A DNA stretch of 64,000 nucleotides from Buttiauxella selenatireducens (GTDB lineage: Bacteria > Pseudomonadota > Gammaproteobacteria > Enterobacterales > Enterobacteriaceae), in assembly GCF_031432975.1 (NCBI RefSeq), contig NZ_CP133838.1, positions 3,782,001 to 3,846,000 on the forward strand. Direction: 5' to 3'. The position numbers were made by a program, and so were the translations under genes. Below, one piece after another: positions 47,536 to 57,579 of this stretch (positions are counted from its first letter, which is position 1; each line of letters opens with the position of its first letter). The notes beneath the pieces are model-generated. The model did no database searches, was not told the DNA's origin, and saw only the letters and a list, made by a program, of their open reading frames with translations.

Positions 47536-49200
47536 ATGTGTTCAATTTTTGGTGTTCTGGATATCAAGACCGATGCGGTCGAATTGCGTAAAAAAGCGCT
47601 CGAGTTATCTCGCCTGATGCGCCACCGCGGCCCTGACTGGTCAGGTGTTTATGCTAACGAAAAAGCCATACTTGTTCACGAACGTCTCTCTATAGTTGAC
47701 GTTAATGCCGGCGCTCAGCCGCTATACAACAAAGCAAAAACTCACGCATTAGCTGTGAACGGTGAAATCTACAACCACCAGGCTCTGCGCGCAGAATACG
47801 GTGACCGTTACGAATTCCAGACAGGCTCAGACTGTGAAGTGATCCTCGCGCTGTATGAAGAGAAAGGCCCGGAGTTCCTCGACGATCTGCAAGGCATGTT
47901 CGCCTTCATTCTGTATGACGAAGCGCAGGATGCATACCTGATTGGCCGTGATCATATCGGCATCATCCCGTTGTATATGGGTTATGACGAGCACGGCAAC
48001 ATGTATGTTGCATCTGAAATGAAAGCCCTGGTTCCGGTCTGCCGCACCATTAAAGAGTTCCCTGCAGGCAGCTACCTGTGGAGCAAAGACGGTGAAATCC
48101 GCAGCTATTACCAGCGTGACTGGTTCGAATACGATGCAGTAAAAGATAACGTTACCGACAAGAATGAATTGCGTCAGGCGCTGGAAGATTCCGTGAAAAG
48201 CCATCTGATGTCTGACGTGCCGTACGGCGTGTTGCTGTCTGGTGGTCTGGATTCATCCGTTATTTCTGCTATCACCAAGAAATTTGCTGCTCGTCGTGTA
48301 GAAGATGAAGAGCGTTCTGAAGCCTGGTGGCCACAGTTGCACTCCTTTGCGGTCGGTCTGGTCGGTTCCCCTGACCTGAAAGCGGCACAAGAAGTAGCAA
48401 ACCACCTGGGTACAGTTCACCACGAAATTCATTTCACGGTGCAAGAAGGCCTGGATGCGATTCGCGATGTTATCTATCACATTGAAACCTACGATGTGAC
48501 GACCATTCGCGCCTCCACTCCGATGTATTTGATGTCACGCAAAATCAAAGCAATGGGCATCAAAATGGTGCTGTCTGGTGAAGGTTCCGATGAAGTGTTT
48601 GGCGGCTACCTGTACTTCCATAAAGCGCCAAACGACAAAGAACTGCATGAAGAGACAGTTCGTAAGCTGCAAGCGCTGCATATGTTTGACTGTGCCCGTG
48701 CGAACAAAGCGATGTCTGCCTGGGGCGTTGAAGCTCGCGTGCCGTTCCTGGACAAAAAATTCCTGGATGTGGCAATGCGTATCAACCCGAAAGACAAAAT
48801 GTGCGGCAACGGTAAGATGGAAAAACATATCCTGCGTGAATGTTTTGAATCCTATCTGCCAGCAAGCGTTGCATGGCGTCAGAAAGAGCAATTCTCTGAT
48901 GGTGTAGGTTACAGCTGGATTGACACCCTGAAAGAAGTGGCTGCGGGCCAGGTGACCGATCAACAGCTGGAAACGGCTAGCTATCGTTTCCCTTACAACA
49001 CGCCAGGCTCTAAAGAAGCCTATTTGTATCGCGAGATCTTCGAAGAGTTGTTCCCGCTGCCAAGCGCTGCGCAGTGTGTTCCAGGTGGCCCGTCCGTTGC
49101 TTGTTCTTCTGCTAAGGCCATTGAATGGGATGAAGCGTTCAAAACCATGAATGATCCATCAGGTCGTGCCGTCGGTGTACACCAGTCTGCTTATAAATAA
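47536..49200 (+). CDS. asnB: Asparagine synthetase B (glutamine-hydrolysing)
   Basis: 554 residues, the E. coli length. Cys2 (MCSIFGV) is the N-terminal nucleophile of the class II glutamine amidotransferase domain (about 1-200). The synthase domain follows with the ATP-pyrophosphatase loop LLSGGLDSSVIS and the SGEGSDEVFGGYLYF segment. It makes asparagine from aspartate, glutamine and ATP. GGAGAG lies upstream of the ATG. The gene stands alone between terminators. Confidence 0.97.
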   Translation: MCSIFGVLDIKTDAVELRKKALELSRLMRHRGPDWSGVYANEKAILVHERLSIVDVNAGAQPLYNKAKTHALAVNGEIYNHQALRAEYGDRYEFQTGSDCEVILALYEEKGPEFLDDLQGMFAFILYDEAQDAYLIGRDHIGIIPLYMGYDEHGNMYVASEMKALVPVCRTIKEFPAGSYLWSKDGEIRSYYQRDWFEYDAVKDNVTDKNELRQALEDSVKSHLMSDVPYGVLLSGGLDSSVISAITKKFAARRVEDEERSEAWWPQLHSFAVGLVGSPDLKAAQEVANHLGTVHHEIHFTVQEGLDAIRDVIYHIETYDVTTIRASTPMYLMSRKIKAMGIKMVLSGEGSDEVFGGYLYFHKAPNDKELHEETVRKLQALHMFDCARANKAMSAWGVEARVPFLDKKFLDVAMRINPKDKMCGNGKMEKHILRECFESYLPASVAWRQKEQFSDGVGYSWIDTLKEVAAGQVTDQQLETASYRFPYNTPGSKEAYLYREIFEELFPLPSAAQCVPGGPSVACSSAKAIEWDEAFKTMNDPSGRAVGVHQSAYK

Positions 49201-49218
49201 GTGAACAATTTTAACCAC

Positions 49219-49245
49219 ACGGGCCTGCGGGCCCGTTTTTATTTC
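49219..49245 (+). terminator. Terminator after asnB
   Basis: ACGGGCC-TGCG-GGCCCGT followed by TTTTATTT, 18 bp after the asnB stop. Confidence 0.92.
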
Positions 49246-49382
49246 TATATTATTCCTCACCCCTGTTCGGGGTTTTTCACTAAATAAAACTACGAAATAA
49301 CCGATAATTGACGAATATTGCACCAAGCTGTTCGGAAGCTGGTCAAACAGACAATTTCAGCCACTTTTCGGGAAAAAATTTG

Positions 49383-49411
49383 TTGACGCTAGAAGTCCAA
49401 CTACGCATAAT
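49383..49411 (+). promoter_or_regulatory. Promoter of the tRNA operon
   Basis: TTGACG (49383-49388), 17 bp, then CATAAT (49406-49411), followed by a GC-rich discriminator GCGCCCCGC. Such a discriminator is typical of stable-RNA promoters under stringent (ppGpp) control. The first tRNA begins 41 bp downstream. Confidence 0.75.
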
Positions 49412-49451
49412 GCGCCCCGCAACGCCGATAAGGTGACGCGAAAAAAAAGAA

Positions 49452-49528
49452 GGCTACTTAGCTCAGCTGGTTAGAGCACATCACTCATAATGATGGGGTC
49501 ACAGGTTCGATTCCCGTAGTAGCCACCA
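49452..49528 (+). tRNA. metT: tRNA-Met(CAT), elongator, copy 1
   Basis: 77 bases including the encoded CCA. The acceptor ends GGCTACT and AGTAGCC pair, the D-loop is AGCTCAGCTGG, the anticodon CAT is at 49486-49488 in CTCATAA, and the T-arm has GGTTCGATTCC. It is the elongator type by resemblance to E. coli metT, and identical in sequence to the second Met gene at 49882. Confidence 0.95.
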
Positions 49529-49545
49529 TTATTCTTTTTTTTAGC

Positions 49546-49630
49546 GCGGGAGTGGCGAAATTGGTAGACGCACCAGATTTAGGTTCTGGCGCCGCAAGGT
49601 GTGCGAGTTCAAGTCTCGCCTCCCGCACCA
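49546..49630 (+). tRNA. leuW: tRNA-Leu(TAG)
   Basis: 85 bases with encoded CCA. Long variable arm typical of leucine tRNA; acceptor GCGGGAG pairs with CTCCCGC. The anticodon TAG is at 49580-49582 in the loop TTTAGGT. It matches E. coli leuW in type and position. Confidence 0.95.
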
Positions 49631-49652
49631 TTTCCTTATAACGTTGCACGGA

Positions 49653-49727
49653 TGGGGTATCGCCAAGCGGTAAGGCACCGGTTTTTGATACCGGCATTCC
49701 CTGGTTCGAATCCAGGTACCCCAGCCA
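49653..49727 (+). tRNA. glnU: tRNA-Gln(TTG), copy 1
   Basis: 75 bases with encoded CCA. Acceptor TGGGGTA pairs with TACCCCA; the anticodon TTG is at 49685-49687 in the loop TTTTGAT. Identical in sequence to the next Gln gene. Confidence 0.95.
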
Positions 49728-49782
49728 ATTTTTTTGACATAGCAGTTTTCGACATAGCACGTTAGTTTTGTGCGCCCTCAGT

Positions 49783-49857
49783 TGGGGTATCGCCAAGCGG
49801 TAAGGCACCGGTTTTTGATACCGGCATTCCCTGGTTCGAATCCAGGTACCCCAGCCA
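49783..49857 (+). tRNA. glnW: tRNA-Gln(TTG), copy 2
   Basis: 75 bases, identical to the gene at 49653, with anticodon TTG at 49815-49817. The 55-bp spacer before it carries a near-direct repeat (TTTTTGACATAGCA and TTTTCGACATAGCA), a sign of local duplication. Confidence 0.95.
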
Positions 49858-49881
49858 GTCGAAAAAATAGTTTTACAATTT

Positions 49882-49958
49882 GGCTACTTAGCTCAGCTGG
49901 TTAGAGCACATCACTCATAATGATGGGGTCACAGGTTCGATTCCCGTAGTAGCCACCA
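49882..49958 (+). tRNA. metU: tRNA-Met(CAT), elongator, copy 2
   Basis: 77 bases with encoded CCA, identical to the gene at 49452; anticodon CAT at 49916-49918. Confidence 0.95.
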
Positions 49959-49964
49959 TATTTT

Positions 49965-50039
49965 TGGGGTATCGCCAAGCGGTAAGGCTCTGGTTTCTGA
50001 TACCAGCATTCCGAGGTTCGAATCCTCGTACCCCAGCCA
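49965..50039 (+). tRNA. glnV: tRNA-Gln(CTG)
   Basis: 75 bases with encoded CCA. Same acceptor and D-arm as the other two Gln genes, but a different anticodon arm (CTGGT-TTCTGAT-ACCAG) with anticodon CTG at 49997-49999, and a different T-stem (CGAGG). It is the last tRNA of the operon; E. coli has a second copy (glnX) that is not present here. Confidence 0.95.
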
Positions 50040-50045
50040 AAAAAG

Positions 50046-50070
50046 AAAAGCTCGCTTCGGCGAGCTTTTT
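50046..50070 (+). terminator. Terminator after the tRNA operon
   Basis: AGCTCGC-TTCG-GCGAGCT followed by TTTT, 10 bp after the last tRNA. The UUCG tetraloop makes the hairpin very stable. Confidence 0.93.
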
Positions 50071-50138
50071 GCTTTTCTGCTTCTGGTAAACATCAGGCAA
50101 AAAAAGAGCGGTTACCCGCTCCTCGATATCTCACTCAA

Positions 50139-51314
50139 TCATAAACCTAATGCATACTTCAGCGCCTGACGTTTAAGCACGCCACCGCGCTCAGCCGCCA
50201 TTAACCCTAAGTTACGGATCACTCGCAGCGGCCCTAAGTTATTGCTGAACCCCGTATAGAACAGGTCCATACCACTCTGCATCAGGAAGTTATCCGCCTG
50301 TCTCCGTGTCTGGTAGCGTTTCAGTACTCTCGCATCTGCCCAGTTCTCACCGTAGCTGCGCGCGTTAATCATTACATCCAACAGCGCTTCCACATCGCGA
50401 TAACCGAGATTCACGCCCTGCCCGGCTAACGGATGAATAGTATGAGCTGCATCGCCAATCAGCGCTAAACCTTGCTGCGTGTAATGCAACGCATGCCGAC
50501 GAGTCAGAGGAAATGCACCGCTGGCAACGGGCATCACTTTACCTAAACGTTCAGGGAAACTGGCTTCCAGCGCTTTTTGTAACTGTGGCATCGACATATT
50601 CTGTAGCTGGCGAATCCGTGCAGGAGAGTCATACCAGACCAGTGAAGCCCAATTATCGAATAACGGTAAAAATGCATGCGGACCAGCAGGCGTAAAATGC
50701 TGCCAGGTGCTGTCGCCGGGTGAAGATTCACACTTCACTGTGATTAACATACAGGACTGGCGATATTGCCACGCATGAATGCCTATTCCTGCCCAACGCC
50801 GAATCTGCGAATTTGCACCATCTGCACCAATCACCATCGGCACAGTTAAGCTCTGCTGTTCAGCAAATTGTAATCTCCACTGCCCTGCTTCACTGTGCAG
50901 ACTTGTCAATTGCGCGGGGCACATCAGCGTAACGTTTGGATGGGCCTCTAGCGCCTGCCAAAGCGCAAGCTGCAAAACCTGGTTTTCAACCATATAACCC
51001 AGCTCTGGCAATCCGAGCTCGTGCGCATTAAAGCTAACGTGTGCGCTTTCCCACTCCCAGGTTTCAAGTTGGCGATAAGCATGGCAGCGCATTGACCGAA
51101 CCGCCTGCCACACGCCGAGAGATTTCAGCAGGCCCACTGACGCACTGCTGATGGCCGAGATACGCACATCGGGTTGGCTTGTGGCATCAAAAGCAGCAGG
51201 AGCCTGATGTTCAATCACCGCCACCTGAAAACCATTTTGCGCAAGACCCAGAGCGGCTGCCGCTCCGACCATCCCTCCGCCGACTACCGCAACATCTATT
51301 GTCTGGTTCAACAT
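50139..51314 (-). CDS. ubiF: 3-Demethoxyubiquinol 3-hydroxylase UbiF
   Basis: 391 residues, the E. coli length. FAD-dependent aromatic hydroxylase that adds the last ring hydroxyl in ubiquinone synthesis (2-octaprenyl-3-methyl-6-methoxy-benzoquinol hydroxylation). The N-terminal dinucleotide loop is VVGGGMVGAAAALG; the mid motif VIGADGANSQ and the second FAD motif LIGDAAHTIHPLAGQGVNLG are clear. It is divergent from miaB and faces the end of the tRNA operon. Confidence 0.95.
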   Translation of the reverse strand: MLNQTIDVAVVGGGMVGAAAALGLAQNGFQVAVIEHQAPAAFDATSQPDVRISAISSASVGLLKSLGVWQAVRSMRCHAYRQLETWEWESAHVSFNAHELGLPELGYMVENQVLQLALWQALEAHPNVTLMCPAQLTSLHSEAGQWRLQFAEQQSLTVPMVIGADGANSQIRRWAGIGIHAWQYRQSCMLITVKCESSPGDSTWQHFTPAGPHAFLPLFDNWASLVWYDSPARIRQLQNMSMPQLQKALEASFPERLGKVMPVASGAFPLTRRHALHYTQQGLALIGDAAHTIHPLAGQGVNLGYRDVEALLDVMINARSYGENWADARVLKRYQTRRQADNFLMQSGMDLFYTGFSNNLGPLRVIRNLGLMAAERGGVLKRQALKYALGL

Positions 51315-51449
51315 GATGATTTTGTCCTTAAATTGTCTATCCTGATTCTACCGGATTTTTACGCAGGTTTCGTAGGCTGGTCACATCAAGGCCAAAGCAT
51401 TACAATACGCGGCCTGAATTCCTGGCTTTAACTGAGCAATGGCAAGTCG

Positions 51450-52877
51450 ATGACAAAAAAACTCCATATAAAAACCTGGGGCTGTCAGATGAACGAATAC
51501 GATTCATCGAAGATGGCCGATCTGCTGAACAGCACGCATGGCTATACCCTCACAGATAATCCAAAAGAAGCGGATGTATTGCTGCTTAATACCTGCTCCA
51601 TACGTGAAAAAGCCCAGGAAAAAGTTTTCCATCTGCTGGGCCGCTGGAAACTCTTAAAGCGAAAAAATCCCGATATCATTATCGGTGTCGGCGGTTGTGT
51701 GGCTTCCCAGGAAGGAAAGTTGATTCGTAGCCGAGCGCATTATGTTGATATCGTTTTCGGGCCGCAGACTCTGCACCGCTTGCCCGAAATGATCAACAAA
51801 GTTCGTGGTAATCGAAGCCCGATAGTCGACGTCAGTTTCCCGGAAATCGAAAAGTTTGACCGTCTGCCAGAGCCGAAAGCAGATGGCCCGACAGCCTTCG
51901 TTTCTATTATGGAAGGCTGCAACAAGTATTGTACTTACTGCGTGGTGCCTTATACCCGTGGTGAAGAAGTGAACCGCCCAGCCGACGACGTGCTATTCGA
52001 AATCGCCCAGCTCGCTGCACAAGGTGTACGCGAAGTTAACTTGCTCGGCCAGAACGTTAATGCTTATCGTGGTCCTTCTTTCGATGGCGGTATTTGTTCA
52101 TTTGCTGAATTGCTGCGACTGGTTGCAGCGATTGACGGTATTGACCGCATTCGCTTCACCACCAGCCATCCAATTGAATTTACTGACGATATCATTGAAG
52201 TTTACCGTGATACGCCAGAGCTTGTGAGCTTCCTGCATCTGCCTATTCAGTGCGGTTCCGACCGCGTACTGAACCTGATGGGCCGTACTCATACCGCGCT
52301 GGAATATAAATCGATTATTCGCAAGCTACGTGCGGTACGCCCTGATATTCAGATCAGTTCTGATTTTATCGTTGGCTTCCCTGGTGAAACCCAGCAGGAT
52401 TTTGAGCAAACCATGAAAGTGATTGCTGATGTTAACTTTGACGTCAGTTACAGCTTTGTGTTCTCAGCACGCCCTGGCACGCCTGCCGCCGATATGGTTG
52501 ACGATGTACCAGAATCAGAGAAATTGCAGCGTCTGTATATTCTGCAAGACCGCATCAACCAACAGGCGATGGAGTACAGCCGCAAGATGGTCGGCACCAT
52601 TCAACGCGTTTTAGTGGAAGGCACCTCGCGCAGAAACGTAATGGAGCTAACCGGGCGTTCCGAACACAACCGTGGGGTCAATTTTGAAGGCACCCCGGAT
52701 ATGGTCGGTAAGTTTGTGGATGTCGAAATTACGGAAGTTGCAACGAACAACTCACTGCGCGGTAAGGTCGTCCGCACTGAAGATGAGATGGGGCTGCGTA
52801 TTGCACAGTCTCCAGAATCTGTCATTGCCCGTACCCGTAAAGAAAACGAAATCGGCGTCGGAATTTATCAGCCATAA
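51450..52877 (+). CDS. miaB: tRNA-2-methylthio-N6-dimethylallyladenosine synthase MiaB
   Basis: 475 residues. Radical-SAM methylthiotransferase that adds the methylthio group at A37 of tRNAs reading UNN codons. The N-terminal MTTase domain has Cys12 in KTWGCQMN and further cysteines in [11 protein letters not shown] and GVGGCVAS. The radical-SAM cluster motif is [16 protein letters not shown], and a TRAM domain ends the protein (about 380-445). The stop is 9 bp before ERIC copy 5. Confidence 0.97.
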   Translation: MTKKLHIKTWGCQMNEYDSSKMADLLNSTHGYTLTDNPKEADVLLLNTCSIREKAQEKVFHLLGRWKLLKRKNPDIIIGVGGCVASQEGKLIRSRAHYVDIVFGPQTLHRLPEMINKVRGNRSPIVDVSFPEIEKFDRLPEPKADGPTAFVSIMEGCNKYCTYCVVPYTRGEEVNRPADDVLFEIAQLAAQGVREVNLLGQNVNAYRGPSFDGGICSFAELLRLVAAIDGIDRIRFTTSHPIEFTDDIIEVYRDTPELVSFLHLPIQCGSDRVLNLMGRTHTALEYKSIIRKLRAVRPDIQISSDFIVGFPGETQQDFEQTMKVIADVNFDVSYSFVFSARPGTPAADMVDDVPESEKLQRLYILQDRINQQAMEYSRKMVGTIQRVLVEGTSRRNVMELTGRSEHNRGVNFEGTPDMVGKFVDVEITEVATNNSLRGKVVRTEDEMGLRIAQSPESVIARTRKENEIGVGIYQP

Positions 52878-52885
52878 TTCCACCC

Positions 52886-53012
<127 letters not shown>

Positions 53013-53161
53013 TTCATTGTTTGCACTTGCATTCTGAATCAGCCACCCAAATATCAAAAACCAGGCTTGCACCATCTGCCCTCGCCGTAAATAATCTTTT
53101 TTATGGCCTGCGTTAATGCAGCAATTCCTTCAACTGGCCCAGAGTGACCCCGAGGATAAGT

Positions 53162-54223
53162 TTGAACATCGAAACACGTGAAATTACGCTAGAACCCGCA
53201 GACAATGCGCGTCTGCTAAGCCTGTGTGGCCCATTTGATGACAACATCAAGCAGCTTGAACGTCGGCTGGGTATCGAGATCAACCGTCGCGATTATCACT
53301 TCAAGCTCACGGGCCGCCCGATTTTAGTGAATGCCGCTGCAGATATTCTGCGCAATCTGTACGTGGATACCGCGCCGATGCGTGGCGAAATTCAGGATAT
53401 TTCACCTGAACAAATCCACCTTGCCATAAAAGAGATCCGTGTACTGGAGCAGTCTGCGGAAAGCGTTCCAGAGTACGGTAAAGCGGTAAACATCAAAACT
53501 AAACGTGGCGTTATCAAGCCGCGCACACCAAACCAGGCGCAATATATTGCCAATATTCTCGACCATGACATCACTTTTGGCGTTGGCCCTGCGGGTACGG
53601 GTAAAACCTATCTTGCGGTTGCCGCCGCCGTTGATGCGCTGGAACGTCAGGATATTCGCCGCATTTTGCTAACCCGCCCGGCGGTGGAAGCCGGTGAAAA
53701 ACTGGGCTTCCTGCCTGGTGATTTAAGCCAAAAAGTCGATCCTTATTTACGCCCGTTGTATGACGCGTTGTTTGAGATGCTCGGCTTTGAGCGCGTAGAA
53801 AAACTGATGGAACGTAATGTGATTGAGGTCGCTCCGCTCGCGTACATGCGTGGCCGTACTCTCAATGATGCTTTCATCATTCTGGATGAAAGCCAGAACA
53901 CCACCATCGAACAGATGAAGATGTTCCTGACGCGTATTGGCTTCAATTCCAAAGCCGTGATTACCGGCGACGTCACCCAAATCGACTTACCGAAAAATCT
54001 AAAATCTGGCCTGCGCCACGCGATTGAAGTGCTGGCAGAGGTCGATGAAATCAGCTTTAACTTCCTTAATAGCGAAGACGTCGTACGCCACCCGGTTGTG
54101 GCTCGCATTGTGAATGCCTATGAAGCGTGGGAAAACGCAGAACAGGTTCGTAAAGATGAACTCGCAGCAGAGCGCAAGCGAGAAGCGATGGCGATTAATG
54201 CCGCCGCTCAGGAGAGTAAATGA
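53162..54223 (+). CDS. ybeZ: PhoH-like ATPase YbeZ
   Basis: 353 residues from the TTG at 53162, which has GAGGA 5 bases upstream and gives the family start [12 protein letters not shown]; a GTG at 53144 has no ribosome site. N-terminal KH-like segment, then a PhoH ATPase domain with Walker A GPAGTGKT and Walker [11 protein letters not shown]. It works next to the rRNA endonuclease YbeY, with which it overlaps by ATGA, and probably assists its ribosome and RNA quality-control role. Confidence 0.94.
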   Translation: MNIETREITLEPADNARLLSLCGPFDDNIKQLERRLGIEINRRDYHFKLTGRPILVNAAADILRNLYVDTAPMRGEIQDISPEQIHLAIKEIRVLEQSAESVPEYGKAVNIKTKRGVIKPRTPNQAQYIANILDHDITFGVGPAGTGKTYLAVAAAVDALERQDIRRILLTRPAVEAGEKLGFLPGDLSQKVDPYLRPLYDALFEMLGFERVEKLMERNVIEVAPLAYMRGRTLNDAFIILDESQNTTIEQMKMFLTRIGFNSKAVITGDVTQIDLPKNLKSGLRHAIEVLAEVDEISFNFLNSEDVVRHPVVARIVNAYEAWENAEQVRKDELAAERKREAMAINAAAQESK

Positions 54224-54687
54224 GTCAGGTTATACTGGATTTACAGGTCGCATGTGAAGACGCAAGCGGCTTACCAACGGAAGTACAATTTCAGGCCTGG
54301 CTTGATGCGGTCATCCCACAGTTTCAGGAAGAGTCAGAAGTGACGATTCGCCTGGTGGACGACGCTGAAAGCCACGATCTGAATCTCACTTACCGTGGGA
54401 AAGATAAATCCACCAATGTGCTTTCGTTCCCGTTTGAAGCCCCTCCAGGCATTGAACTCCCATTATTAGGGGACCTGATTATTTGTCGTCAGGTCGTGGA
54501 GAAAGAAGCAAAAGAACAGCAAAAACCGCTGGATGCTCATTGGGCACATATGGTTATCCACGGCAGTCTACATCTGCTTGGCTATGATCATATTGAGGAT
54601 GAAGAAGCCGAAGAGATGGAATCCCTGGAAACAGAGATAATGCTTGCTCTTGGGTATGCTGATCCGTACATTGCCGAGAAAGAATAG
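54220..54687 (+). CDS. ybeY: Endoribonuclease YbeY (rRNA maturation/quality control)
   Basis: 155 residues, the E. coli length. The zinc motif [11 protein letters not shown] (three His) near the C-terminus is the family signature; [10 protein letters not shown] lies in the middle. YbeY matures the 3' end of 16S rRNA and removes defective 70S ribosomes. The ATG overlaps the ybeZ stop. Confidence 0.97.
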   Translation: MSQVILDLQVACEDASGLPTEVQFQAWLDAVIPQFQEESEVTIRLVDDAESHDLNLTYRGKDKSTNVLSFPFEAPPGIELPLLGDLIICRQVVEKEAKEQQKPLDAHWAHMVIHGSLHLLGYDHIEDEEAEEMESLETEIMLALGYADPYIAEKE

Positions 54688-54688
54688 T

Positions 54689-54749
54689 CTCTGTAGGGAT
54701 TAACCTACAGAGCAAAGACATACAGGCAGCGTTTCACTAAACTGCCTGT
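54689..54749 (+). other. Two hairpins between ybeY and ybeX
   Basis: Two inverted repeats fill the 99-bp gap: CTCTGTAGG with CCTACAGAG (54689-54712) and ACAGGCAG with CTGCCTGT (54722-54749), the second followed by TTATC. They look like processing or attenuation signals within the ybeZYX-lnt operon rather than a full terminator. Confidence 0.5.
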
Positions 54750-54786
54750 TTATCAGTAACGAACATGAGGCCATAAACCAAACGCC

Positions 54787-55665
54787 ATGAGCGACGACAA
54801 CTCACAAAACAGTGACACGCCTGCCAGTAAGAAGGGATTCTTTTCCCTGATTCTCAACCAGCTATTCCACGGTGAACCTAAAAACCGTGATGATCTGCTG
54901 ACACTTATCCGTGATTCTGAGCAAAATGATCTGATCGATCAGGATACCCGCGACATGCTCGAAGGCGTTATGGATATCGCTGACCAACGCGTTCGCGACA
55001 TCATGATCCCTCGTTCTCAAATGGTAACGCTCAAACACAACCAGACGCTGGACGAATGCCTCGATGTAATCATCGAATCTGCGCACTCCCGCTTCCCGGT
55101 GATCAGTGAAGACAAAGATCATATCGAAGGGATTCTGATGGCTAAGGATCTGCTGCCGTTTATGCGCAGCGATACCGAGCCATTTAGCATGGAAAAAGTG
55201 TTACGTCAGGCAGTTGTTGTGCCAGAAAGTAAGCGTGTTGACCGCATGCTCAAAGAGTTTCGTCAGCAGCGCTACCACATGGCGATTGTGATTGATGAGT
55301 TTGGCGGCGTCTCCGGACTTGTCACCATCGAAGATATTCTCGAACTGATTGTTGGGGAAATTGAAGATGAATACGACGACGAGGAAGACAGCGATTTCCG
55401 CCAGCTAAGCCGCCATACCTGGACGGTTCGTGCTTTGGCCTCAATCGAAGATTTCAACGACACTTTTGCTACCCATTTCAATGATGACGAAGTGGATACC
55501 ATTGGTGGATTAGTCATGCAGGCCTTTGGCCACTTACCTGCCCGTGGCGAAACCATAGAAATTGATGGTTATCAGTTTAAAGTCGCGATGGCAGATAGCC
55601 GCCGTGTTATTCAGGTTCATGTCAGAATTCCGGACGACTCGCCACAACCGAAACTGGAAGATTAA
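54787..55665 (+). CDS. ybeX: CorC/HlyC family protein YbeX
   Basis: 292 residues, the E. coli length. Cytoplasmic protein with two CBS domains (about residues 70-190; [12 protein letters not shown], then [25 protein letters not shown]) and a C-terminal CorC/HlyC transporter-associated domain. Once named CorC for a link with Co2+/Mg2+ efflux; also linked to ribosome assembly through its neighbours ybeZ and ybeY. It ends 7 bp before lnt. Confidence 0.95.
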   Translation: MSDDNSQNSDTPASKKGFFSLILNQLFHGEPKNRDDLLTLIRDSEQNDLIDQDTRDMLEGVMDIADQRVRDIMIPRSQMVTLKHNQTLDECLDVIIESAHSRFPVISEDKDHIEGILMAKDLLPFMRSDTEPFSMEKVLRQAVVVPESKRVDRMLKEFRQQRYHMAIVIDEFGGVSGLVTIEDILELIVGEIEDEYDDEEDSDFRQLSRHTWTVRALASIEDFNDTFATHFNDDEVDTIGGLVMQAFGHLPARGETIEIDGYQFKVAMADSRRVIQVHVRIPDDSPQPKLED

Positions 55666-55672
55666 TTCAAAG

Positions 55673-57214
55673 ATGGCTATAGCCTTACTCCTTCAACGCC
55701 AGCGCGTACGCTTGCTGCTGGCGCTGCTTTTTGGTGCCTGCGGAACGCTGGCTTTCTCCCCCTACGATTTTTGGCCTGCCGCGATTATTTCACTGGCAGG
55801 GCTTCAGGGACTGACACTGAATCGACGCCCTATTCAGAGCGCCTGGATTGGTTTCTTCTGGGGACTGGGGCTATTTGGCTCAGGCATAAACTGGGTATAT
55901 GTCAGCATCGCGCAGTTTGGCGGTATGCCAGGCCCGGTGAATGTCTTTTTGGTGGTGTTACTTGCCGCTTATTTATCTTTGTATACCGGTTTGTTTGGTG
56001 GCTTCCTCAGCAAACTATGCCCGAAAACCACCTGGTGGCGAGTAGCCATTGCAGCACCAATGTTGTGGCAACTCACTGAGTTTTTGCGCGGTTGGGTATT
56101 AACGGGCTTCCCGTGGTTACAGTTTGGTTATAGCCAGATTGATGGTCCACTCAAAGGTATTGCCCCGATCCTCGGCGTCGAAAGTGTCACCTTCTTGCTG
56201 ATGATTATCAGCGGACTCGTCGTGTATGCACTACACGAACGAAACTGGCGTCCCGCGTTTATTGCCGCCGCATTGCTGCTTCTGCCATGGCCATTACGTT
56301 CAATTCAATGGTACCAGGCAGAACCCAAACGCGTTGTTGATGTAGCGATGGTCCAGGGCGATATCCCGCAATCCCTGAAATGGGACGAAAACCAGTTGCT
56401 GAATACGCTGAAGATTTATCTTGATAAAACTCAGCCGCAGATGGGGAAATCCCAGCTCATTATCTGGCCTGAGTCCGCAATCCCTGACCTTGAGATAAAC
56501 CAACAGCAATTCCTGACCATGATGGACGGTCTGATGCGCTCTAAGCACAGCTCGCTGATTACCGGTATTGTTGACGCGCGTTTAAATAAGCAAAACCGTT
56601 ACGATACCTACAACACTATTATCACGCTCGGTGAGGGCAATCAGTACAACTACAACAGCACCGATCGTTACAACAAGAATCACCTGGTGCCGTTTGGTGA
56701 GTTTGTGCCTTTGGAGTCCATCCTCCGCCCGCTGGCACCGTTCTTTGATTTACCCATGTCGTCATTTAGCCGTGGTCCGTATGTACAGCCACAGTTAGAA
56801 GCCAACGGCATCAAACTGACCGCGGCAATTTGCTATGAAATTATTCTTGGCGAACAGGTGCGCGATAACTTCCGCCCGGATACCGACTTCTTGCTGACTA
56901 TTTCAAACGATGCGTGGTTCGGTAAGTCGATTGGCCCGTGGCAGCACTTCCAGATGGCACGAATGCGTTCGCTTGAGCTAGGTCGTCCACTGCTGCGTAG
57001 CACCAATAATGGCATTACTGCCGTGATTAATGCTGATGGCGACGTCGATGCGATGATCCCGCAGTTTACTCGCGAGGTGCTGGAAGCGAAGGTCACGCCA
57101 ACAAGTGGTATCACGCCTTACGCCCGTTTCGGTCATTGGCCACTGTGGTTTGTCACGCTGGTCTTTGGTTTCGCGTCTGTTCTGCTGGCACTGCGTAGTC
57201 GCCACAAATCCTGA
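55673..57214 (+). CDS. lnt: Apolipoprotein N-acyltransferase Lnt
   Basis: 513 residues from the ATG at 55673 (E. coli 512); the frame upstream to 55562 lies inside ybeX. The N-terminal 200 residues hold about seven membrane helices ([20 protein letters not shown]); the C-terminal half is a periplasmic nitrilase-fold domain with the catalytic Glu ([11 protein letters not shown]), Lys ([10 protein letters not shown] region) and Cys (AICYEI). It adds the third acyl chain to lipoproteins, the last step before Lol sorting. Ends at a terminator. Confidence 0.96.
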   Translation: MAIALLLQRQRVRLLLALLFGACGTLAFSPYDFWPAAIISLAGLQGLTLNRRPIQSAWIGFFWGLGLFGSGINWVYVSIAQFGGMPGPVNVFLVVLLAAYLSLYTGLFGGFLSKLCPKTTWWRVAIAAPMLWQLTEFLRGWVLTGFPWLQFGYSQIDGPLKGIAPILGVESVTFLLMIISGLVVYALHERNWRPAFIAAALLLLPWPLRSIQWYQAEPKRVVDVAMVQGDIPQSLKWDENQLLNTLKIYLDKTQPQMGKSQLIIWPESAIPDLEINQQQFLTMMDGLMRSKHSSLITGIVDARLNKQNRYDTYNTIITLGEGNQYNYNSTDRYNKNHLVPFGEFVPLESILRPLAPFFDLPMSSFSRGPYVQPQLEANGIKLTAAICYEIILGEQVRDNFRPDTDFLLTISNDAWFGKSIGPWQHFQMARMRSLELGRPLLRSTNNGITAVINADGDVDAMIPQFTREVLEAKVTPTSGITPYARFGHWPLWFVTLVFGFASVLLALRSRHKS

Positions 57215-57228
57215 TTCTGCATCATCAT

Positions 57229-57258
57229 AAAAAAGGCCAGCGATTGCTGGCCTTTTTT
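57229..57258 (+). terminator. Terminator after lnt
   Basis: AAAAGGCCAGC-GATT-GCTGGCC followed by TTTTTTATTT, 15 bp after the lnt stop. Confidence 0.92.
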
Positions 57259-57263
57259 ATTTC

Positions 57264-57279
57264 TGGCACAACCTTTGCA
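57264..57279 (+). promoter_or_regulatory. Sigma-54 promoter-like site upstream of gltI
   Basis: TGGCACAACCTTTGCA has the -24 GG and -12 GC elements exactly 10 bp apart and matches the consensus TGGCACNNNNNTTGCA closely. It points towards gltI, whose start is about 300 bp away. The lnt-gltI gap (57215-57579, 365 bp) holds this, the NtrC-like site below and the gltI ribosome site, but no gene. Confidence 0.6.
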
Positions 57280-57370
57280 AACATTTACTCATTAGAAACA
57301 AACAAAATGCTGAAGCTAATCCCTATGGGCAGCACGATGCATTGAGTTGCACCAAATAATGACACCGCAA

Positions 57371-57386
57371 GCACCAAAGTAGTGCA
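57371..57386. promoter_or_regulatory. NtrC-like site upstream of gltI
   Basis: GCACCAAAGTAGTGCA fits the NtrC enhancer consensus GCACY-N5-GGTGCA with one mismatch; a second half-site TTGCACCAAA lies just upstream (57348-57357). Both are about 70-110 bp downstream of the sigma-54-like element, which is unusual for an enhancer but not unworkable. Confidence 0.5.
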
Positions 57387-57579
57387 AACAGGTTTTTTTG
57401 CCTTTAAACGGTGCGGCATGGTTCGCAAAAATAAACATCTTCTTAGCAAAATCTTTACATTAAGCTAGGTTAAATGTTAACAAAAGACGAAGAATTGAGC
57501 TTATTCAGTTGCACACAATAACAAAACAACACTCACATCAGGTATCAATGCCCTGTGGCATTAATAAAAGGAGTTGGTA

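Noticed and set aside
49485-50100. Minus-strand frames across the tRNA genes (MVATTGIEPVTPSL-like peptides)
   Set aside because: These are the well-known false proteins read from the opposite strand of tRNA genes.
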